Shown here in pieces: positions 35,055 to 47,222 of a stretch of 64,000 nt of DNA. This stretch comes from Streptomyces laurentii (GTDB taxonomy: Bacteria; Actinomycetota; Actinomycetes; Streptomycetales; Streptomycetaceae): assembly GCA_002355495.1 (NCBI GenBank), contig AP017424.1, positions 1,054,001 to 1,118,000 on the forward strand, written 5' to 3'. The translations under genes were made by a program, and so were the position numbers. The first letter of the stretch is position 1; each line of letters begins with the position of its first letter. The notes beneath the pieces were generated by a model that was not told the DNA's origin, searched no databases, and worked only from the letters and a program-made list of their open reading frames with translations.

Positions 35055-35401
35055 CAGTGGTCCTCATTCCGGTTGTACGAGATCGAATACGGGGTGGTGC
35101 GGGAGGTGGCGGTACGCGGGCCGAGCGCCGTCGGGCGGTGCGCGGCCGGCAGCTCGCGGCCGGGCTCCGGCTGCGGCACGTCCAGGCCGAGCGCCTCGCC
35201 GAGTTCGGCCTCCCGCTGCTGCATGTTCGCCCGCACGTCGAGGGCGAAGTCCTTCAGTCGGTGACCTGCCTCGACGGCCTTGTCGGCCGCCTGCGCGGCC
35301 AGGCTCTCCGGGGCCAGCTGCTTGAGCTTCCGGTTGACCTTGGCGGTGGCCCACACGCCGGCGGCTGCGCCCGCGGTGAACCAGAACGTACGGCGGAACA
35401 T
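35054..35401 (-). CDS. Small conserved actinobacterial protein (DUF6167-like)
   Basis: This 115-residue protein lies directly upstream of alaS (1-nt overlap). The N-terminus '[22 protein letters not shown]' is a short hydrophobic, possibly membrane-inserting helix. It is followed by '[20 protein letters not shown]' and a charged helix; the C-terminal 40 residues look disordered. I recall this family as DUF6167 in streptomycetes, though I could not check. Function unknown; the adjacent DUF948 protein suggests a membrane-linked pair. Confidence 0.75.
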   Translation of the reverse strand: MFRRTFWFTAGAAAGVWATAKVNRKLKQLAPESLAAQAADKAVEAGHRLKDFALDVRANMQQREAELGEALGLDVPQPEPGRELPAAHRPTALGPRTATSRTTPYSISYNRNEDH

Positions 35402-35406
35402 CGGGT

Positions 35407-35838
35407 TCAGCCCTTCTGCTTCCGGCGCCGCGCGATCGGCACGGTCCGGCCGACGAGGACGGTGCGCCGCTCGGGCGCGGGCGCGGGCTCGGACCCCTTG
35501 CGGCCCAGGGCCCGGCGCACTCCGTAACCGAAGGCGGCGACCTTGACGAGCGGGCCGCCGAAGGTGGAGGCGACGGTGGAGGACAGCGCGGAGGCGTTGG
35601 ACGTGACTTCCTGGACGTCCGTGGCGATGGCGTCGACCCGGTCGAGCTGGGTCTGCGCCGAGCGCACGGCCGTGGAGGCGTCCGCGAGCAGCGGGACTGC
35701 CTGGTCGGTCACATCCGCCACGAGCTTGGTGGTCGCCTTGAGCGTCTGCGCCAGCCTCACCAGCACCACGGCGAGGAAGGAGACGAGGATCGCCCAGAAC
35801 ACGGCCACCAGGATCCCGGCAACCTCACCACCGGTCAC
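35407..35838 (-). CDS. DUF948-family membrane protein
   Basis: The protein has 143 residues. One N-terminal membrane span ('VAGILVAVFWAILVSFLAVV', residues 5-24) is followed by an amphipathic coiled-coil-prone region (30-95) typical of DUF948 ('LADASTAVRSAQTQLDRVDAIA'). The C-terminal tail is basic. GTG start at 35838; 5-nt gap to the next gene, so co-transcribed with alaS. Function is unknown. Confidence 0.8.
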   Translation of the reverse strand: MTGGEVAGILVAVFWAILVSFLAVVLVRLAQTLKATTKLVADVTDQAVPLLADASTAVRSAQTQLDRVDAIATDVQEVTSNASALSSTVASTFGGPLVKVAAFGYGVRRALGRKGSEPAPAPERRTVLVGRTVPIARRRKQKG

Positions 35839-36011
35839 TGTGCACCGCTCTCTGCTGTCGTCGGGCTCGTAGACGAGGTCCGGCCCGGGTGGATAAGCGT
35901 CCTCCGAGCCTATCGCGCCGGAGGTCCCCGTCCGTACCGGATTCCGGCCCGGACCAGGGGTGTCCGGGCACCCGGTGCCGCGGCCGGGGCGGGGGCGGCC
36001 GCAGACGCGGA

Positions 36012-36055
36012 AGCCCGCCGCTCCCCCGCCACGGCGGGCGGGGAAGCGGCGGGCT
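36012..36055 (-). terminator. rpsD terminator
   Basis: An 11-bp perfect outer stem (AGCCCGCCGCT / AGCGGCGGGCT) and a 7-bp inner stem (CCCCGCC / GGCGGGG) are separated by one mismatch, 35 nt past the rpsD stop. Confidence 0.85.
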
Positions 36056-36089
36056 CACACCGCGGAGGTGAGTACGGCGGCCGGCTGGA

Positions 36090-36704
36090 TCAGCGGGCGT
36101 AGTACTCGACGACCAGCTGCTCGTCGCAGATGACCGGGATCTCCTTGCGGTTCGGGTCGCGGTCCAGGCGGAAGGCCAGGGCCTTCAGGTTGACCTGGAG
36201 GTAGCGCGGGGTCTCGCCGTCGGGGGCGAAGCCACCCTCACGGGAGACCTGGAAGAGGGTCTTGTTGCGCGACTTCTCGCGGACCATCACGACGTCGTCG
36301 GGACGGACGCGGAAGGACGGCTTGTCGACCTTCTGGCCGTTGACCTGGATGTGGCCGTGGACGACCATCTGGCGGGCCTGGTAGATGGTGCGGGCGATGC
36401 CCGAACGCAGGACCAGGGCGTCGAGACGACGCTCGAGCTCGACGACCAGCGCCTCGCCCGTCTTGCCCTCGGCCTTCTTCGCGCGGTCGTAGGCGCGGGC
36501 CATCTGGCGCTCGCTGATGTCGTACTGGGCGCGCAGACGCTGCTTCTCGAGCAGACGGACCTTGTAGTCCGAGTTCTGCTTGCGGCCACGACCGTGCTCA
36601 CCCGGCGGGTACGGGCGGGCCTCGAAGTACTTGACGGCCTTCGGGGTCAGCGCGATGCCGAGGGCACGCGACTTCTTGACCTTGGGACGGGACTGGTTCG
36701 GCAT
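36090..36704 (-). CDS. rpsD: 30S ribosomal protein S4
   Basis: S4 is a primary 16S rRNA binding protein and nucleates 30S body assembly. The 204 residues show the basic N-domain '[20 protein letters not shown]' and '[20 protein letters not shown]'. The S4 domain is '[20 protein letters not shown]' with '[20 protein letters not shown]'. It lacks the four-cysteine zinc knuckle of the C+ type, so it is a zinc-independent form. It stands alone rather than in the alpha operon, as usual for Streptomyces. ATG start with GAGAGG upstream. Confidence 0.98.
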   Translation of the reverse strand: MPNQSRPKVKKSRALGIALTPKAVKYFEARPYPPGEHGRGRKQNSDYKVRLLEKQRLRAQYDISERQMARAYDRAKKAEGKTGEALVVELERRLDALVLRSGIARTIYQARQMVVHGHIQVNGQKVDKPSFRVRPDDVVMVREKSRNKTLFQVSREGGFAPDGETPRYLQVNLKALAFRLDRDPNRKEIPVICDEQLVVEYYAR

Positions 36705-37083
36705 GAACCAACCTCTCTATCTCTTTCGAATACGGCTTCACCAGGGTTAGGGAGGTCGCAATCCGCAGCCGGGAAGACCCGTCGGGTCCACGAGAGACCT
36801 GCCGGGCAGCCGCTCCCTGGTCTGGGCACATACGTGCAGCACGCGAACGGCCCACCGCCGCTCCGGGGAATCCCGGTGGTGATGGGTTGCCCGCGACACC
36901 TTCGAAGGTGCGCGACGCTCCTGGAGAACCGGCCCGAAGGACCGGGACTCCGGCTGCCTGTCCCGTTCTGGTGATGCCGGCCGAAGCCGGACACGGGACG
37001 CAGCACTGTCGGTCAGTGTACCGGTTCCGCGAGACCGCCCGTGCCACCCGGGCCCCTGGCCTCACGCCCGTACACCCCCAGGA
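36705..37083. other. Intergenic region upstream of rpsD (379 bp)
   Basis: This should hold the rpsD promoter and 5' leader. A stem-loop CCGGC-CGAA-GCCGG (36977-36990) with an outer TCCCGT/ACGGGA pairing (36961-36966 with 36993-36998) lies in it and could end rarA transcription. No plausible gene or tRNA was found. Confidence 0.6.
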
Positions 37084-38445
37084 TCAGCCGTTCTCGCCCC
37101 GCAGGCGCTCGCGCACCTTCTCCACCACGTCCGCGTAACGCGCCTCGGCCCCGTAGCGGGTCGGCTCGTAGTACTGCTTGCCGTGCACCGGGTCCGGGGC
37201 GTACTGCTGGGCGGCGATGGCGCCCGGGACGTCGTGCGGGTACACGTACCCCTGGGCATGGCCGAGCTTGGCGGCGCCCTTGTAGTGGCCGTCGCGCAGA
37301 TGGGACGGGACCGGGCCGGCGAGGCCGTTGCGTACGTCGGCGCGGGCCGCGAAGATCGCGTTCGTCGCCGCGTTCGACTTCGGGGCGAGGGCCAGGGCGA
37401 TGGTGGCGTGGCTCAGGGTCAGCGCCGCCTCCGGGAAGCCGATCAGGGCGACGGCCTGGGCGGCGGCCACGGCCAGCGGCAGCGCGTTCGGGTCGGCGAG
37501 GCCGATGTCCTCGCTCGCGGAGATCATCAGCCGCCGGGCGATGAACCGCGGGTCCTCCCCCGCCTCGATCATCCGCGCCAGGTAGTGCAGCGCCGCGTCG
37601 ACGTCCGAGCCGCGGATGGACTTGATGAGGGCGCTGGCCACGTCGTAGTGCTGGTCGCCGTCCCGGTCGTACTTCACCGCGGCCCGGTCGACGGTCTCCT
37701 CGACCGTCTCCAGGGTGATCTCCGGCTCCTTCTTGGCGAGGGCCGCGCCGGCCGCCGCCTCCAGGGCCGTCAGGGCGCGCCGGGCGTCTCCGCCGGCGAT
37801 CCGCAGCAGATGCGTCTCGGCGTCCTCGGCGAGGGTCACCGCGCCGCCGAGCCCACGCTCCTCCTCCAGCGCCCGGCGCAGCAGTCCGCGCAGGTCGTCG
37901 TCGGTGAGCGGCTCCAGGGTGAGCAGCAGTGAGCGGGACAGCAGCGGGGAGATCACCGAGAAGTACGGGTTCTCGGTGGTGGCGGCGATCAGGGTGACCC
38001 AGCGGTTCTCCACGGCGGGCAGCAGCGAGTCCTGCTGGGCCTTGGAGAAGCGGTGGATCTCGTCGAGGAAGAGGACGGTCTCCTTGCCGTAGCCGCCGAC
38101 GGCCCGGCGGGCCCCGTCGATGACGGCGCGGACCTCCTTGACGCCGGCGGTGATCGCGGACAGCTCCACGAAGCGCTTGTTGGTGGCCTTGGAGACCACG
38201 TACGCGAGGGTGGTCTTGCCGATGCCGGGCGGGCCCCAGAGGATCACCGACGAGGCGCCGGCCGGGCCGCCCGACCCGTCGCCGACCAGCCGGCGCAGCG
38301 GCGAGCCCGGCTTGAGGAGATGGCGCTGGCCCACGACCTCGTCGAGGGTGCGCGGACGCATCCGGACGGCCAGCGGGCTGCCGGCCGGGTCCTTCTCCTG
38401 GCGTTCTTCGGCTGCGGCGGTGAAAAGGTCGGGCTCCACGGTCAT
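37084..38445 (-). CDS. rarA: Replication-associated recombination protein A (MgsA/RarA AAA+ ATPase)
   Basis: RarA acts at stalled replication forks, interacting with SSB. From ATG 38445 it has 453 residues. The AAA+ core has '[20 protein letters not shown]', Walker A '[14 protein letters not shown]' and Walker B '[20 protein letters not shown]'. Sensor 1 is '[13 protein letters not shown]' and the arginine finger region '[15 protein letters not shown]'. The C-terminal tetramerisation part includes '[27 protein letters not shown]' (split) and '[18 protein letters not shown]'. The longer open frame upstream is not supported. Confidence 0.96.
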   Translation of the reverse strand: MTVEPDLFTAAAEERQEKDPAGSPLAVRMRPRTLDEVVGQRHLLKPGSPLRRLVGDGSGGPAGASSVILWGPPGIGKTTLAYVVSKATNKRFVELSAITAGVKEVRAVIDGARRAVGGYGKETVLFLDEIHRFSKAQQDSLLPAVENRWVTLIAATTENPYFSVISPLLSRSLLLTLEPLTDDDLRGLLRRALEEERGLGGAVTLAEDAETHLLRIAGGDARRALTALEAAAGAALAKKEPEITLETVEETVDRAAVKYDRDGDQHYDVASALIKSIRGSDVDAALHYLARMIEAGEDPRFIARRLMISASEDIGLADPNALPLAVAAAQAVALIGFPEAALTLSHATIALALAPKSNAATNAIFAARADVRNGLAGPVPSHLRDGHYKGAAKLGHAQGYVYPHDVPGAIAAQQYAPDPVHGKQYYEPTRYGAEARYADVVEKVRERLRGENG

Positions 38446-38476
38446 GAAGCCTAAGCCAGACCACCGACACGGCGAG

Positions 38477-38515
38477 AAGGCCGGTCCCGGACGCGACGCG
38501 CCCGGGACCGGCCTT
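38477..38515 (-). terminator. Terminator after the VKOR gene
   Basis: A perfect 14-bp stem (AAGGCCGGTCCCGG / CCGGGACCGGCCTT) with an 11-nt loop lies about 31 nt past the stop. Confidence 0.85.
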
Positions 38516-38546
38516 CCCCGCGACCGGGTGGCCCGGCCGGCCGGAC

Positions 38547-39173
38547 TCAGCTGGTCCAGAAGTCCCACCAGCGGGTCAGGATCAGCATGCCGATGACCCC
38601 TATGTGCAAGGCCGGCAGGACCCAGGTGAACTCGTCGAAGAAGGAGCGCAGGGCGCCGGGGGCGGGGATCACGCCGTTGCGGATGTTGTACGAGGTCGTG
38701 TACCAGAACATGACGAGGGTGGCGATCCAGGCGAGCACGCACCACAGGCACAGGGCGTTGATCTCGTACAGCGCCTGGATCATGAGCCAGGTGCAGAAGA
38801 CGACGCCGAGGAACATGCCGGCGTTGAGGCCGAGCCAGTACCAGCGGCGGTAACGGGCGCCCGCGAGGACGCCGACGCCGATGGCGATCACCACGCCGTA
38901 CGCGACGAGGCCGGCCATCGGGTTCGGGAAGCCGAACACCGACGCCTGCTCGCTCTGCATCACGCTGCCGCAGGAGACGACCGGGTTGAGGCTGCACCCG
39001 GGGACGAAGTCGGGGTCCTCCAGGAGCTTGTACTTGTCGATCGTGATCACCCAGGACGCCAGCAGTCCCGCGGCGGCGGTGATCACCAGAAGCCAGGCGA
39101 AGCCCCGGCCGGCGCCGCGCGTACGGGAGCCCTCCCCTTGGGCGGTATCGTGCGCGGCCGCTGTGTTCGTCAT
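38547..39173 (-). CDS. Vitamin K epoxide reductase (VKOR) family membrane protein
   Basis: Bacterial VKOR proteins regenerate DsbA-like oxidases by passing electrons to menaquinone. The 208 residues have about five membrane helices. The loop cysteine pair is C60 and C68 ([13 protein letters not shown]) and the active CxxC is C142-C145 (ALCLWC), all present. '[14 protein letters not shown]' is the conserved helix after the loop. The first 20 residues are polar. ATG start at 39173. A partner thioredoxin-like oxidase is not adjacent. Confidence 0.92.
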   Translation of the reverse strand: MTNTAAAHDTAQGEGSRTRGAGRGFAWLLVITAAAGLLASWVITIDKYKLLEDPDFVPGCSLNPVVSCGSVMQSEQASVFGFPNPMAGLVAYGVVIAIGVGVLAGARYRRWYWLGLNAGMFLGVVFCTWLMIQALYEINALCLWCVLAWIATLVMFWYTTSYNIRNGVIPAPGALRSFFDEFTWVLPALHIGVIGMLILTRWWDFWTS

Positions 39174-39270
39174 GTCGCCACCAGTTCTTCCTCGGTCAAC
39201 CGATGGGCCCCGGCGAGGCCGGAACCTGTCGTCTCTCCCCGGGCACAGGGTGCCACGCCCATGGATACGG

Positions 39271-39334
39271 GCAGGGGCCCGGTCCGCGATGATCGCGGCT
39301 CCGGACCCCTGCCACAAGGGTCCGATGGGACCCT
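39271..39334 (-). terminator. Tandem stem-loops after hisS
   Basis: GCAGGGGCCCGG (39271-39282) pairs with CCGGACCCCTGC (39301-39312) with one mismatch. A second small hairpin, AGGGTCC/GGACCCT, lies at 39317-39334, immediately past the hisS stop. Confidence 0.65.
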
Positions 39335-39347
39335 CGTACGCGGCGGA

Positions 39348-40625
39348 TCAGGCGAGCTTCGCCTTCACCGCGTCCACCAGCTCGTCGAGGGCGACGGCCT
39401 GCTGCTCGCCGGACTCCATGTCCTTGAGCTGGACCATGCCCTCGGCGAGGTCGCGCTCGCCGGCGACCAGCGCAAAGCGGGCGCCGGAGCGGTTGGCGTC
39501 CTTCATGGCGCCCTTGAGGCCCTTGCCGCCGAAGGAGAAGTCCGCGGCGACACCGGCCCGGCGCAGCTCGGTGATCTTGCCGAACAGCACCCGGCGGGCC
39601 TCCTCGCCGAGCGCGACGGCGAAGACGCTGGTGGCGGCCGGCAGGTCGAGGGTGATGCCCTCGGCCTCCAGGGCCAGGACCGTACGGTCCACGCCGAGCG
39701 CCCAGCCGACGGACGGCAGCGCGGGGCCGCCGATCATCTCGGACAGACCGTCGTAGCGGCCGCCGCCGCCGACCGCGGACTGCGAGCCGAGACCGTCGTG
39801 GACGAACTCGAAGGTGGTCCGGGTGTAGTAGTCGAGGCCGCGCACCAGCTTCGGGTCGTCCTCGAAGACCACACCCGCCGTGGTGATCAGCGCACGCACC
39901 TCCTCGTGGTACGCCTTGCACGCGTCGCACAGGTAGTCGCGCAGCAGCGGGGCGTCGGTGAGCTGGTTCTGCACGGACTCGCGCTTGTCGTCGAGGACGC
40001 GCAGCGGGTTGATCTCGGCGCGGCGCAGAGTGTCCTCGTCCAGGTCGAGACCGCGCAGGAAGGTCTGCAGGGCCTCGCGGTAGACGGGGCGGCACTCCTT
40101 GTCGCCGAGCGAGTTCAGCAGGATGCGGAAGTCGCGCAGACCGAGCGAGCGGTAGGCCTGGTCGGCCAGGATGATCAGCTCGGCGTCGAGCGCCGGGTCC
40201 TCGGCGCCGATGGCCTCGGCACCGACCTGCGAGAAGTGGCGGTAGCGGCCCTTCTGCGGGCGCTCGTAGCGGTAGTACGAGCCCGAGTACCAGAGCTTGA
40301 CCGGGAGGTTGCCCTGCTTGTGCAGGTTGGCCTCCAGGGCCGCGCGCAGCACGGAGGCGGTGCCCTCGGGACGCAGGGCGAGCTCGTCGCCGCCCTTCGT
40401 GGTGAGGGTGTACATCTCCTTGGTGACGATGTCGGTGGACTCGCCGACACCGCGGGCGAAGAGGTTCACGTCCTCGAAGCCGGGGGTCTCGACGTAGCCG
40501 TAGCCGGAGGTCCGCAGCGGCGCGGCGATGGCGTCGCGCACCGCCAGATAGGTCGCGGAGTTCGACGGCAGCAGGTCGTACGTGCCCTTGGGGGCCTTGA
40601 AGGTGCTCACGTGGATTCTCGTCAC
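39348..40625 (-). CDS. hisS: Histidyl-tRNA synthetase
   Basis: HisS charges tRNA-His. The 425 residues show class II motif 1 ('[20 protein letters not shown]'), motif 2 ('[18 protein letters not shown]', then '[19 protein letters not shown]'), and HisA motifs '[15 protein letters not shown]' and '[13 protein letters not shown]'. Motif 3 is '[15 protein letters not shown]'. The GTG at 40625 overlaps the stop of the MBL gene (GTGA). A second in-frame GTG at 40610, five codons later, is an equally plausible start. Confidence 0.97.
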   Translation of the reverse strand: MTRIHVSTFKAPKGTYDLLPSNSATYLAVRDAIAAPLRTSGYGYVETPGFEDVNLFARGVGESTDIVTKEMYTLTTKGGDELALRPEGTASVLRAALEANLHKQGNLPVKLWYSGSYYRYERPQKGRYRHFSQVGAEAIGAEDPALDAELIILADQAYRSLGLRDFRILLNSLGDKECRPVYREALQTFLRGLDLDEDTLRRAEINPLRVLDDKRESVQNQLTDAPLLRDYLCDACKAYHEEVRALITTAGVVFEDDPKLVRGLDYYTRTTFEFVHDGLGSQSAVGGGGRYDGLSEMIGGPALPSVGWALGVDRTVLALEAEGITLDLPAATSVFAVALGEEARRVLFGKITELRRAGVAADFSFGGKGLKGAMKDANRSGARFALVAGERDLAEGMVQLKDMESGEQQAVALDELVDAVKAKLA

Positions 40626-41332
40626 ATTCCTCGTCGGGGAGCCTGGTTCGCGCTCCCGAGGCCGGAGGCCACCTGCCGTACGTACGGGTTGGTGGCGCGC
40701 TCCTGGCCGATGGTCGTCTGGGGACCGTGCCCCGACAGCACCACGGTCGAGTCGTCGAGCGGCAGGACCACGCGGGTCAGCGATTCGAGCATCTCGTCCA
40801 TGTCACCGCCGGGCAGGTCGGTGCGTCCGATGGAGCCGGCGAAGAGCAGGTCTCCGGAGAAGAGGACGGAGGGGATCTCCGTGGTCTCCGGGGTCCTGAA
40901 GGTCACCGACCCCTTGGTATGCCCGGGCGCGTGCGCGACGGAGAGCTCGAGGCCCGCGAGCTTCAGCGCGGCCCCGTCGGTGAGCTCGTGCACGTCGTCG
41001 GGCTCGCCCACGGTCAGCTCGCCCATGAGGGGCATCCCGATGGAGCGGCCGAGGGCCTTCTCCGGGTCGCTCATCATGTACCGGTCGGCGGGGTGGATCC
41101 ACGCGGGTACGTCATGGGCGCCGCAGACCGGGACGACGGAGGCGACGTGGTCGATGTGTCCATGGGTGAGGACCACCGCGACGGGCTTGAGCCGATGTTT
41201 TCTCAGCGTCTCCTCGACTCCCTGGGCGGCCTGGTGGCCCGGGTCGACGATGACGCACTCCTCGCCTGCGGCGGGGGCGACCACGTAACAGTTGGTGCCC
41301 CAGGCCCCGGCGGGGAACCCGGCAATCAGCAC
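40622..41332 (-). CDS. Metallo-beta-lactamase fold hydrolase (glyoxalase II-like)
   Basis: From GTG 41332 (AAGGA 6 nt upstream) the protein has 236 residues. Metal ligands are '[17 protein letters not shown]' (THxHxDH), '[14 protein letters not shown]', '[20 protein letters not shown]' and '[14 protein letters not shown]'. This matches hydroxyacylglutathione hydrolase-like proteins; streptomycetes lack glutathione, so a mycothiol or other thioester may be the substrate. It is translationally coupled to hisS. The longer frame to 41380 is less likely. Confidence 0.88.
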   Translation of the reverse strand: MLIAGFPAGAWGTNCYVVAPAAGEECVIVDPGHQAAQGVEETLRKHRLKPVAVVLTHGHIDHVASVVPVCGAHDVPAWIHPADRYMMSDPEKALGRSIGMPLMGELTVGEPDDVHELTDGAALKLAGLELSVAHAPGHTKGSVTFRTPETTEIPSVLFSGDLLFAGSIGRTDLPGGDMDEMLESLTRVVLPLDDSTVVLSGHGPQTTIGQERATNPYVRQVASGLGSANQAPRRGM

Positions 41333-41487
41333 GATCGTCCTTCTGGTCTCGTCCGGTGGGTGGGTGCGGCCGTGTGACAAGCAGCGGATCAGAGTTTACT
41401 GGCGGTGCCTGTTCCACAGCCAACCCGTATACGGTACGGGCACACCCGGCCAGGACTGGACTGGCGATCGACGAAGGAGCGGAACCG

Positions 41488-42285
41488 GTGGTCAGCAGCG
41501 ATCAGCGGCGGCGGCAGCTCGCCAGGGAGAAGTACCTGCGACAGCAGCAGCGGCGCGTGGAGGCACGGCACAAGGCACGACGGAACACCGTCATCGCCTC
41601 CGCGCTCGCGGTGGTGCTCGCCGCCGGCGGCGCCGTCTGGGCCTCGGTGGCCCTGTCCGGTGACGACTCCCCGGCCTCCGACAGCGCGGCGGCCGGCGCG
41701 TCGGCCACGCCGGACCCGCAGAAGAGCGAGTCCGCCGAGCCCAAGCAGCCCGAGCCGGCGATGTCGATCGACAAGAAGGCCACGTACGCCATGGCGCTGA
41801 AGACCAGCGCCGGCGACATCACGGTCACGATGGACGCGGCGAAGGCCCCGCACACCGTGAACTCCTTCAAGTACCTCGCCGACAAGAAGTACTTCGACGG
41901 GACGAAGTGCCACCGGCTGACGACCTCGGGCATCTACGTGCTGCAGTGCGGCGACCCGAAGGGCGACGGCACCGGCGGTCCCGGCTACGCGATCCCGGAC
42001 GAGAACCTGACGGGCCTCGGCAAGGCGAAGGAGGACGGCACGGTCACCTTCCCGAAGGGCACCGTGGCGATGGCGAACGCGGGTCCGGGCACGGGTGGCA
42101 GCCAGTTCTTCCTCGTCTACAAGGACACCCGGCTGCCGCCGAACTACACGCCGTTCGGCACCTTCGACGCCGCCGGCGTCAAGGCCGTCGAGGCCGTGGC
42201 GAAGGCCGGCGTGCAGGGCGGCGCGCAGGACGGGGCGCCGCAGACGGCGGTCACGGTCGAGAAGGCCACCGTCTCCAAGAAGTAG
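41488..42285 (+). CDS. Membrane-anchored cyclophilin-type peptidyl-prolyl isomerase
   Basis: The protein has 265 residues from GTG 41488 (AAGGAG upstream). A basic N-terminus (SSDQRRRQLAREKYLRQQQR) precedes one membrane span or uncleaved signal at about 35-55 (TVIASALAVVLAAGGAVWAS). A Ser/Ala/Pro/Glu linker (57-90) and an extracytoplasmic cyclophilin domain (95-265) follow, with 'APHTVNSFKYLADKKYFDGT', 'CHRLTTSGIYVLQCGDPKGD', 'TVAMANAGPGTGGSQFFLVY' and 'YTPFGTF'. Expected role: proline isomerisation of exported proteins. Confidence 0.92.
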   Translation: MVSSDQRRRQLAREKYLRQQQRRVEARHKARRNTVIASALAVVLAAGGAVWASVALSGDDSPASDSAAAGASATPDPQKSESAEPKQPEPAMSIDKKATYAMALKTSAGDITVTMDAAKAPHTVNSFKYLADKKYFDGTKCHRLTTSGIYVLQCGDPKGDGTGGPGYAIPDENLTGLGKAKEDGTVTFPKGTVAMANAGPGTGGSQFFLVYKDTRLPPNYTPFGTFDAAGVKAVEAVAKAGVQGGAQDGAPQTAVTVEKATVSKK

Positions 42286-42327
42286 GCCCGCCGGGCGGGG
42301 CGAGGGCGGCCCGGGGACCGTACCCGC

Positions 42328-42353
42328 GCGCGACCGTGGAATTTCGGTCGCGC
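42328..42353 (+). terminator. Terminator after the cyclophilin gene
   Basis: A perfect 9-bp stem (GCGCGACCG / CGGTCGCGC) with loop TGGAATTT lies about 40 nt past the stop. Confidence 0.65.
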
Positions 42354-42507
42354 TGAGTGCGGACAGCCGGGCCGCCGTTCGCCTAGATTGGCGTTGTGCA
42401 GTGCCGGCCGTCGGCCGGGCTGTGGAGGGCGGGCGAGACCCGCCGGGAATCCGTGGACGATGCCAGGGGGCGGGTCCCCCGTGACGGCATCATGGTGAGG
42501 AGGCGCT

Positions 42508-43737
42508 GTGAGCAGCGACCCGTGGGGCCGCGTCGACGAGACGGGCACCGTGTACGTGCGGACGGCCGAGGGCGAGCAGGTCGTCGGATCGTGGCAGGCC
42601 GGCAGCCCCGAGGAGGCGCTGGCCTACTTCGAGCGCAAGTACGAGGGCCTGGTGGTCGAGATCGGCCTCCTCGAGAAGCGAGTGAAGACCACCGACCTCT
42701 CGGCCAAGGACGCCACGACGGCCATCGAGCACATCCGCACGCAGGTCCGGGAGCACCACGCGGTGGGCGACCTGGCGGCGCTGGCGGCCCGGCTCGACCA
42801 GCTGGACCGGACGGTGGAATCACGCCGCGAGGAGCGCAAGGCCGAGAAGGCGAAGCAGGCCGACGAGGCGCGTGTCGCCAAGGAGGCCCTGGTCGCCGAG
42901 GCCGAGGAGCTGGCGCAGAGCGAGCAGTGGCGGTCGGCCGGCGAGCGGCTGCGGGCGCTCGTGGACACCTGGAAGGGCCTGCCGCGGCTCGACCGGAAGT
43001 CCGACGACGAGCTGTGGCACCGCTTCTCGCACGCCCGCTCGGCGTTCAGCAAGCGCCGCAAGGCCCACTTCGCCGCGCTGGACGCGCAGCGCGAGGACGC
43101 CCGCAAGGCCAAGGAGCGGCTGGTCGCCGAGGCCGAGTCGCTGGCGAACTCGACGGACTGGGGCGGCACGGCGGCCCGCTACCGCGAGCTGATGGCGGAG
43201 TGGAAGACGGCGGGCCGGGCCCAGCGCGAGCACGAGGACGACCTGTGGAACCGCTTCCGCGGCGCCCAGGACGTGTTCTTCGCGGCCCGTGGCGAGGTGT
43301 TCGCCGAGCGCGACGCCGAGTTCGGCGAGAACCTCAAGCTGAAGGAGGAGCTGGCCGTCGAGGCGGAGAAGCTGGTTCCGGTGACGGACCTGAAGGCGGC
43401 CCGGGCCGCGTTCCGTGCCGTCAACGAGCGCTGGGAGGCCATCGGCCACGTCCCGCGTGACGCCCGTCCCCGCATCGAGGGCCGGATGCACGCCGTGGAG
43501 CGCGCGATCCAGGAGGCCGAGGAGGCCGAGTGGCGTCGCACCAACCCGGAGGCCCGGGCGCGTGCCGCGGGCCTGACGGGTCAGCTCCAGGACGCGGTCG
43601 ACAAGCTGCGCGGGCAGATCGACGCGGCCCGGGCGGCGGGCAACGACGCCAAGGCCGACAAGCTCTCCAAGGAGCTGGAGGGCCGCCAGGCCCTGCTCGA
43701 CCAGGCGCTGAAGGGCCTGCAGGAGTTCGGCGGCTGA
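42508..43737 (+). CDS. DUF349 coiled-coil protein
   Basis: The protein has 409 residues. After a short N-terminal strand region ('TVYVRTAEGEQVVGSWQAG') it is almost wholly helical with heptad-like charge patterns. Three DUF349 repeats are visible: 'WRSAGERLRALVDTWKGLPR', 'WGGTAARYRELMAEWKTAGR' and 'LKAARAAFRAVNERWEAIGH', each followed by '[DE]xLWxRFxxAxxxF' or similar. GTG start with GAGGAGG upstream. Function unknown. It is convergent with relA in this conserved position. Confidence 0.88.
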   Translation: MSSDPWGRVDETGTVYVRTAEGEQVVGSWQAGSPEEALAYFERKYEGLVVEIGLLEKRVKTTDLSAKDATTAIEHIRTQVREHHAVGDLAALAARLDQLDRTVESRREERKAEKAKQADEARVAKEALVAEAEELAQSEQWRSAGERLRALVDTWKGLPRLDRKSDDELWHRFSHARSAFSKRRKAHFAALDAQREDARKAKERLVAEAESLANSTDWGGTAARYRELMAEWKTAGRAQREHEDDLWNRFRGAQDVFFAARGEVFAERDAEFGENLKLKEELAVEAEKLVPVTDLKAARAAFRAVNERWEAIGHVPRDARPRIEGRMHAVERAIQEAEEAEWRRTNPEARARAAGLTGQLQDAVDKLRGQIDAARAAGNDAKADKLSKELEGRQALLDQALKGLQEFGG

Positions 43738-43755
43738 TCCCGCCTCTCCCGGTCG

Positions 43756-43799
43756 TACGAGGAAGGGCCCCCGGCGCGTGCCGGGGGCCCTTCCTCGTA
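43756..43799. terminator. Bidirectional terminator between the DUF349 gene and relA
   Basis: A perfect 20-bp stem (TACGAGGAAGGGCCCCCGGC with its complement) and a GCGT loop lie between the converging stops. Confidence 0.92.
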
Positions 43800-43836
43800 T
43801 CGCGTACGGCTCGGCGCGGTGGCCGGCCAGGTGGGG

Positions 43837-46353
<2,517 letters not shown>

Positions 46354-46530
46354 CGGCGCTCCTCTGAGGGTCCCCCGGACGGAGTCTGGGGGAGGTTCCG
46401 GATCCCCGGTCTGGCCCGGAAAGGCCATCGTATCGACCTGGGAGACGCGGTGCTCGCGTGGCCGGGGCGGGCCCGGAGCGGGACGGGCGGCGACCGCCCG
46501 CCGCGGCGCCCTGGGCGGCCGTCCACAGTC

Positions 46531-46587
46531 GTCCGATGTCGTCCGGCGTCGTCCGGCGTCGTCCGGCGTCGTCCGGCGTCGTCCGGG
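46531..46587. repeat. Decamer tandem repeat (GTCCGGCGTC), about 6 copies, upstream of relA
   Basis: Units at 46531 (GTCCGATGTC, one variant), then four exact GTCCGGCGTC copies at 46541-46580, then a degenerating unit. On the minus strand the unit is GACGCCGGAC, which shares GACGCC with the array at 9241-9296. Confidence 0.9.
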
Positions 46588-46617
46588 GACCCTGGCGGGT
46601 CTGTGGGGAAAACGACG

Positions 46618-46649
46618 GGGGCGGCCCGGGGAATTCCCCGGGCCGCCCC
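46618..46649 (-). terminator. Perfect 32-bp palindrome acting as apt terminator
   Basis: The sequence is symmetric about GAATTC, giving a 14-bp GC-rich stem with an AATT loop, 21 nt past the apt stop. Confidence 0.85.
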
Positions 46650-46670
46650 TTTCGTCCTGCGGGCCGCTCG

Positions 46671-47222
46671 TCAGACGGTGATCAGCGCCGTGAGCGGAGC
46701 GCCGCCGAGGGCGGACTCCAGGCGGGCCCGGCCGGGCAGGAAGCCCAGCTCCATGAGGACGGCGACGCCGGCGACCTCGGCCCCGGCACGCCGGATGAGC
46801 TCGATGGACGCCTCGGCGGTGCCGCCGGTGGCGAGGACGTCGTCGATGACCATGACGCGGTCGCCCGCGGCCAGGTCCTCGGCGTGCACCTCGATCTCGG
46901 CGGTGCCGTACTCCAGCTCGTAGGCCTGGCTCAGGGTTGCCCCGGGCAGCTTCCCGGCCTTGCGGACCGGAATGAAGCCCAGACCGGCGCGGACGGCGAC
47001 GGGGGCGGCCAGGATGAAGCCGCGGGCCTCCAGGCCGACGATCTTCGTGGCCCCGGCCACGGCGCACAGCCCGGCGAGGGTGTCCGTGAGGATGGTGAAC
47101 GCCTCCGGGTCCGCGAGCAGCGGGGTGATGTCCTTGAACATCACACCCGGCTTCGGATAGTCGGGGACGTCCCTGATCCGGCTGAGGAGCAGGTCGCTGG
47201 TGCTCTGGGTCTCGGTGCTCAT
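46671..47222 (-). CDS. apt: Adenine phosphoribosyltransferase
   Basis: Apt salvages adenine to AMP with PRPP. The 183 residues show '[20 protein letters not shown]' (adenine-binding region), '[16 protein letters not shown]' and the PRPP loop '[20 protein letters not shown]'. The ATG at 47222 overlaps the secF stop (ATGA). It lies between secF and relA, a conserved order (secD-secF-apt-relA). Confidence 0.97.
   Translation of the reverse strand: MSTETQSTSDLLLSRIRDVPDYPKPGVMFKDITPLLADPEAFTILTDTLAGLCAVAGATKIVGLEARGFILAAPVAVRAGLGFIPVRKAGKLPGATLSQAYELEYGTAEIEVHAEDLAAGDRVMVIDDVLATGGTAEASIELIRRAGAEVAGVAVLMELGFLPGRARLESALGGAPLTALITV

Larger units (their letters stand above)
46354..46670. other. relA-apt intergenic region (317 bp)
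   Basis: This contains the apt terminator (46618-46649), the decamer array (46531-46587) and presumably the relA promoter. No plausible gene was found. Confidence 0.7.

Noticed and set aside
46354..47067. Upstream extension of relA
   Set aside because: It overlaps apt antisense and the decamer array; the TTG at 46353 has GAGGAG and fits family length.
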